Assembly: GCF_001625215.2 (NCBI RefSeq) | Contig: NC_030385.2 | Span: 861,135-925,134 of the forward strand | DNA length: 64,000 nucleotides | Source of the DNA: Daucus carota subsp. sativus | Lineage: Eukaryota; Streptophyta; Magnoliopsida; Apiales; Apiaceae | Direction: 5' to 3' | Part shown: positions 62,522-64,000 of the stretch, one piece after another | How positions within the stretch are numbered: the first letter of the stretch is position 1 | Layout of the letters: every line of letters begins with the position of its first letter | Position numbers and translations under genes: made by a program | Notes under the pieces: generated by a model | What the model saw: only the letters and a program-made list of their open reading frames with translations | What the model was told of the DNA's origin: nothing | Databases searched by the model: none

Positions 62522-64000
62522 TATAATATGTGACTTGGAATTTTAGATTGTATGAAGCCCGCGTTTAACCTCGAGCATTGGAGTACTGGTCATGATTTTT
62601 TAATTTAATTATAAATAATATTTTTAATTATCCAAATTCGTATACCAAACCAAACTTACCCGATATATCCCGCTTAAAGCGGAGTCTGACATACACAGAT
62701 TATGTCCCTACGCTGAAGAGTAGGGAGGCTAATTCCGCGAACCCCAGTTTAGTGTAAGACTTGTGTGAGATATATATAAATCTCATAATTCATGACACAT
62801 GAGACTCACTTTTATCGCGCATACATTTCTTAGCTTTGTTTTCAAAACAGAATGCCATGTCGTAGAATTTATAATATGAATTATTTAATCTTTTGATTAC
62901 ATTTCAATAATAATGTAATATTAAAAAGGTATTTTATATTAAAAAGGTATTTTATAAATATAATTTTTTTAAATATAAATATTAAAAAGGTATTTTATAT
63001 TTTTTATTTAGCATAATAATAAGCGTTTGTTTCATAAAAAATAGAGTTGTATAGAAAAAATAAAGTTGAAAAATAAATTTAAGAAAACAGTCTCATAATT
63101 TGTCGGTTGTCAGAAGTTTACAAATATTGAAAAATAATAAATTAAAATAACTAGATTGTATTTATTCAACTTTAAATTTCAATATTTTATTTTGTGGATT
63201 TTATAAAATTTGAACTATATTTATATTTTATTGAGATTGATAAATTTTATTTATTTTTCGGGATTATGTTAAATCCATGCATATTTGTGGTTACTAGTTA
63301 CTCATGTAAGAATGATGTACATTGAGTAATTTGAATTTACAGGCTGCAGCAGGCCCGCCGACACCCAGAATCACATGTTTAGATAATGTTTCTCTCTCTG
63401 TCGTCCGCAATTGGGGCCTAGCACCGTTATCCAGCTCCGTAGATATTCAACCCACAGTCGTCAAGTTAAAATCAAGAAAACGATCGTCTCGGCTTCTTTT
63501 TCGGGTTAAAATGACGTTTGGGTCACTTAACTGATCGGAAACTTGTAATTGGATCATTCAACTCAAAAAGCTGTCAGTGACATCATTATCCTCTTAAAAA
63601 ATTTTATTCAGGTCACTGGCCGTTACACTCCATTAAAAATTTGACGGAAAGCTGACTAAGCACTGTGACTTGTCTTAAATAAATCCGCCGTGACATGAAC
63701 AGTGAGCTGAAGTGTCATTTTGGTCACTCAACTGACTACACACTTGCAATCGGGTCATAAACTCAAAAAACTTTCATTTAGGTCTCTTATCATAATATCC
63801 GTTAAAAATTGAAAAAAGAAGAATTAAAAACTATCGTGCAGCACCTTTTTTTTCTCTCTTTAAAATTTTGAAATTTATTAACAAATGAACAAATACACAC
63901 ATAAATTCGATAGCTTCGCTCACAAAAACTTAATCTTTATTTATCTCTTATCGTTATATATATTTTGAAGTCATTTTGAAAAAACTCATTAAATTTTTTA
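62522..64000. other. AT-rich terminal region with retroelement-like debris
   Basis: No gene is recognised. GGTCACTTAACTGATCGGAAACTTGTAATTGG-like sequence near 63517-63600 recurs diverged near 63719-63790 (GGTCACTCAACTGACTAC). This type of repeat is common in plant genomes. A GC-richer stretch at 62670-62750 (CCCTACGCTGAAGAGTAGGG) has a short inverted repeat, and I cannot classify it. A 70-codon frame at 63322-63534 is not protein-like. Confidence 0.45.

Noticed and set aside
62670..62750. GC-richer stretch with short inverted repeat, considered as an RNA gene
   Set aside because: No tRNA or snoRNA boxes or cloverleaf could be drawn, and neighbours are transposon debris.
63322..63534. 70-codon frame near the right edge of the window
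   Set aside because: It has no recognisable motif and runs into a repeat of the GGTCACTTAACTGA kind.

Overview
The window is nuclear DNA from a flowering plant, most likely a eudicot. It is AT-rich, its genes have many short exons with GT..AG introns, and introns and spacers are packed with miniature transposons, a LINE fragment and LTR fragments. The species cannot be fixed from the sequence. Gene models were built by hand: exons were joined at splice sites, and the reading frame and family motifs were checked across each junction. For the seven main spliced genes the summed exon length is a whole number of codons.

Layout. 1-2 kb: two small unrecognised coding pieces with local duplications. 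2.2-7.5 kb: transposon-rich block with a Mutator-like element that has a perfect 9-bp target duplication, tandem Helitron-like copies, a 430-bp foldback element and a hAT-like MITE. 8.2-13.1 kb (-): 18-exon beta-galactosidase of the BGAL1 type (839 aa). 16.3-21.3 kb (-): 10-exon DEAD-box RNA helicase of the RH20/p68 type (499 aa). 22.7-28.1 kb (+): plastid mini-ribonuclease III (238 aa). 30.2-40.0 kb (+): 21-exon threonyl-tRNA synthetase with two in-frame start codons, 716 or 681 aa. 42.0-43.9 kb: 5'-truncated LINE. 44.1-47.0 kb (+): 182-aa single-pass membrane protein of unknown function. 49.5-52.2 kb (+): 8-exon CYP90D-type cytochrome P450 of brassinosteroid synthesis (495 aa). 54.5-54.8 kb (-): 100-aa protein with four CxxC knuckles. 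56.3-60.3 kb (-): 9-exon receptor-like cytoplasmic kinase with an N-terminal USP-like domain (705 aa). 60.3-64 kb: upstream region with Stowaway MITEs and other repeats.

The genes do not form a pathway. Their neighbourhood appears to be ancient: from memory, counterparts of BGAL1, mini-RNase III, CYP90D1 and the USP-kinase lie together on Arabidopsis chromosome 3, while counterparts of RH20, mini-RNase III and the kinase lie together on chromosome 1. The window looks like an unfractionated version of those two sister blocks.

The most interesting observations are the dual-start threonyl-tRNA synthetase with a presequence-like extension, the three genes whose CT microsatellite starts inside the 5' splice site, the combined gene order, and a candidate brassinosteroid-response element at the edge of a MITE upstream of the P450. 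I found no convincing wholly new biological system.
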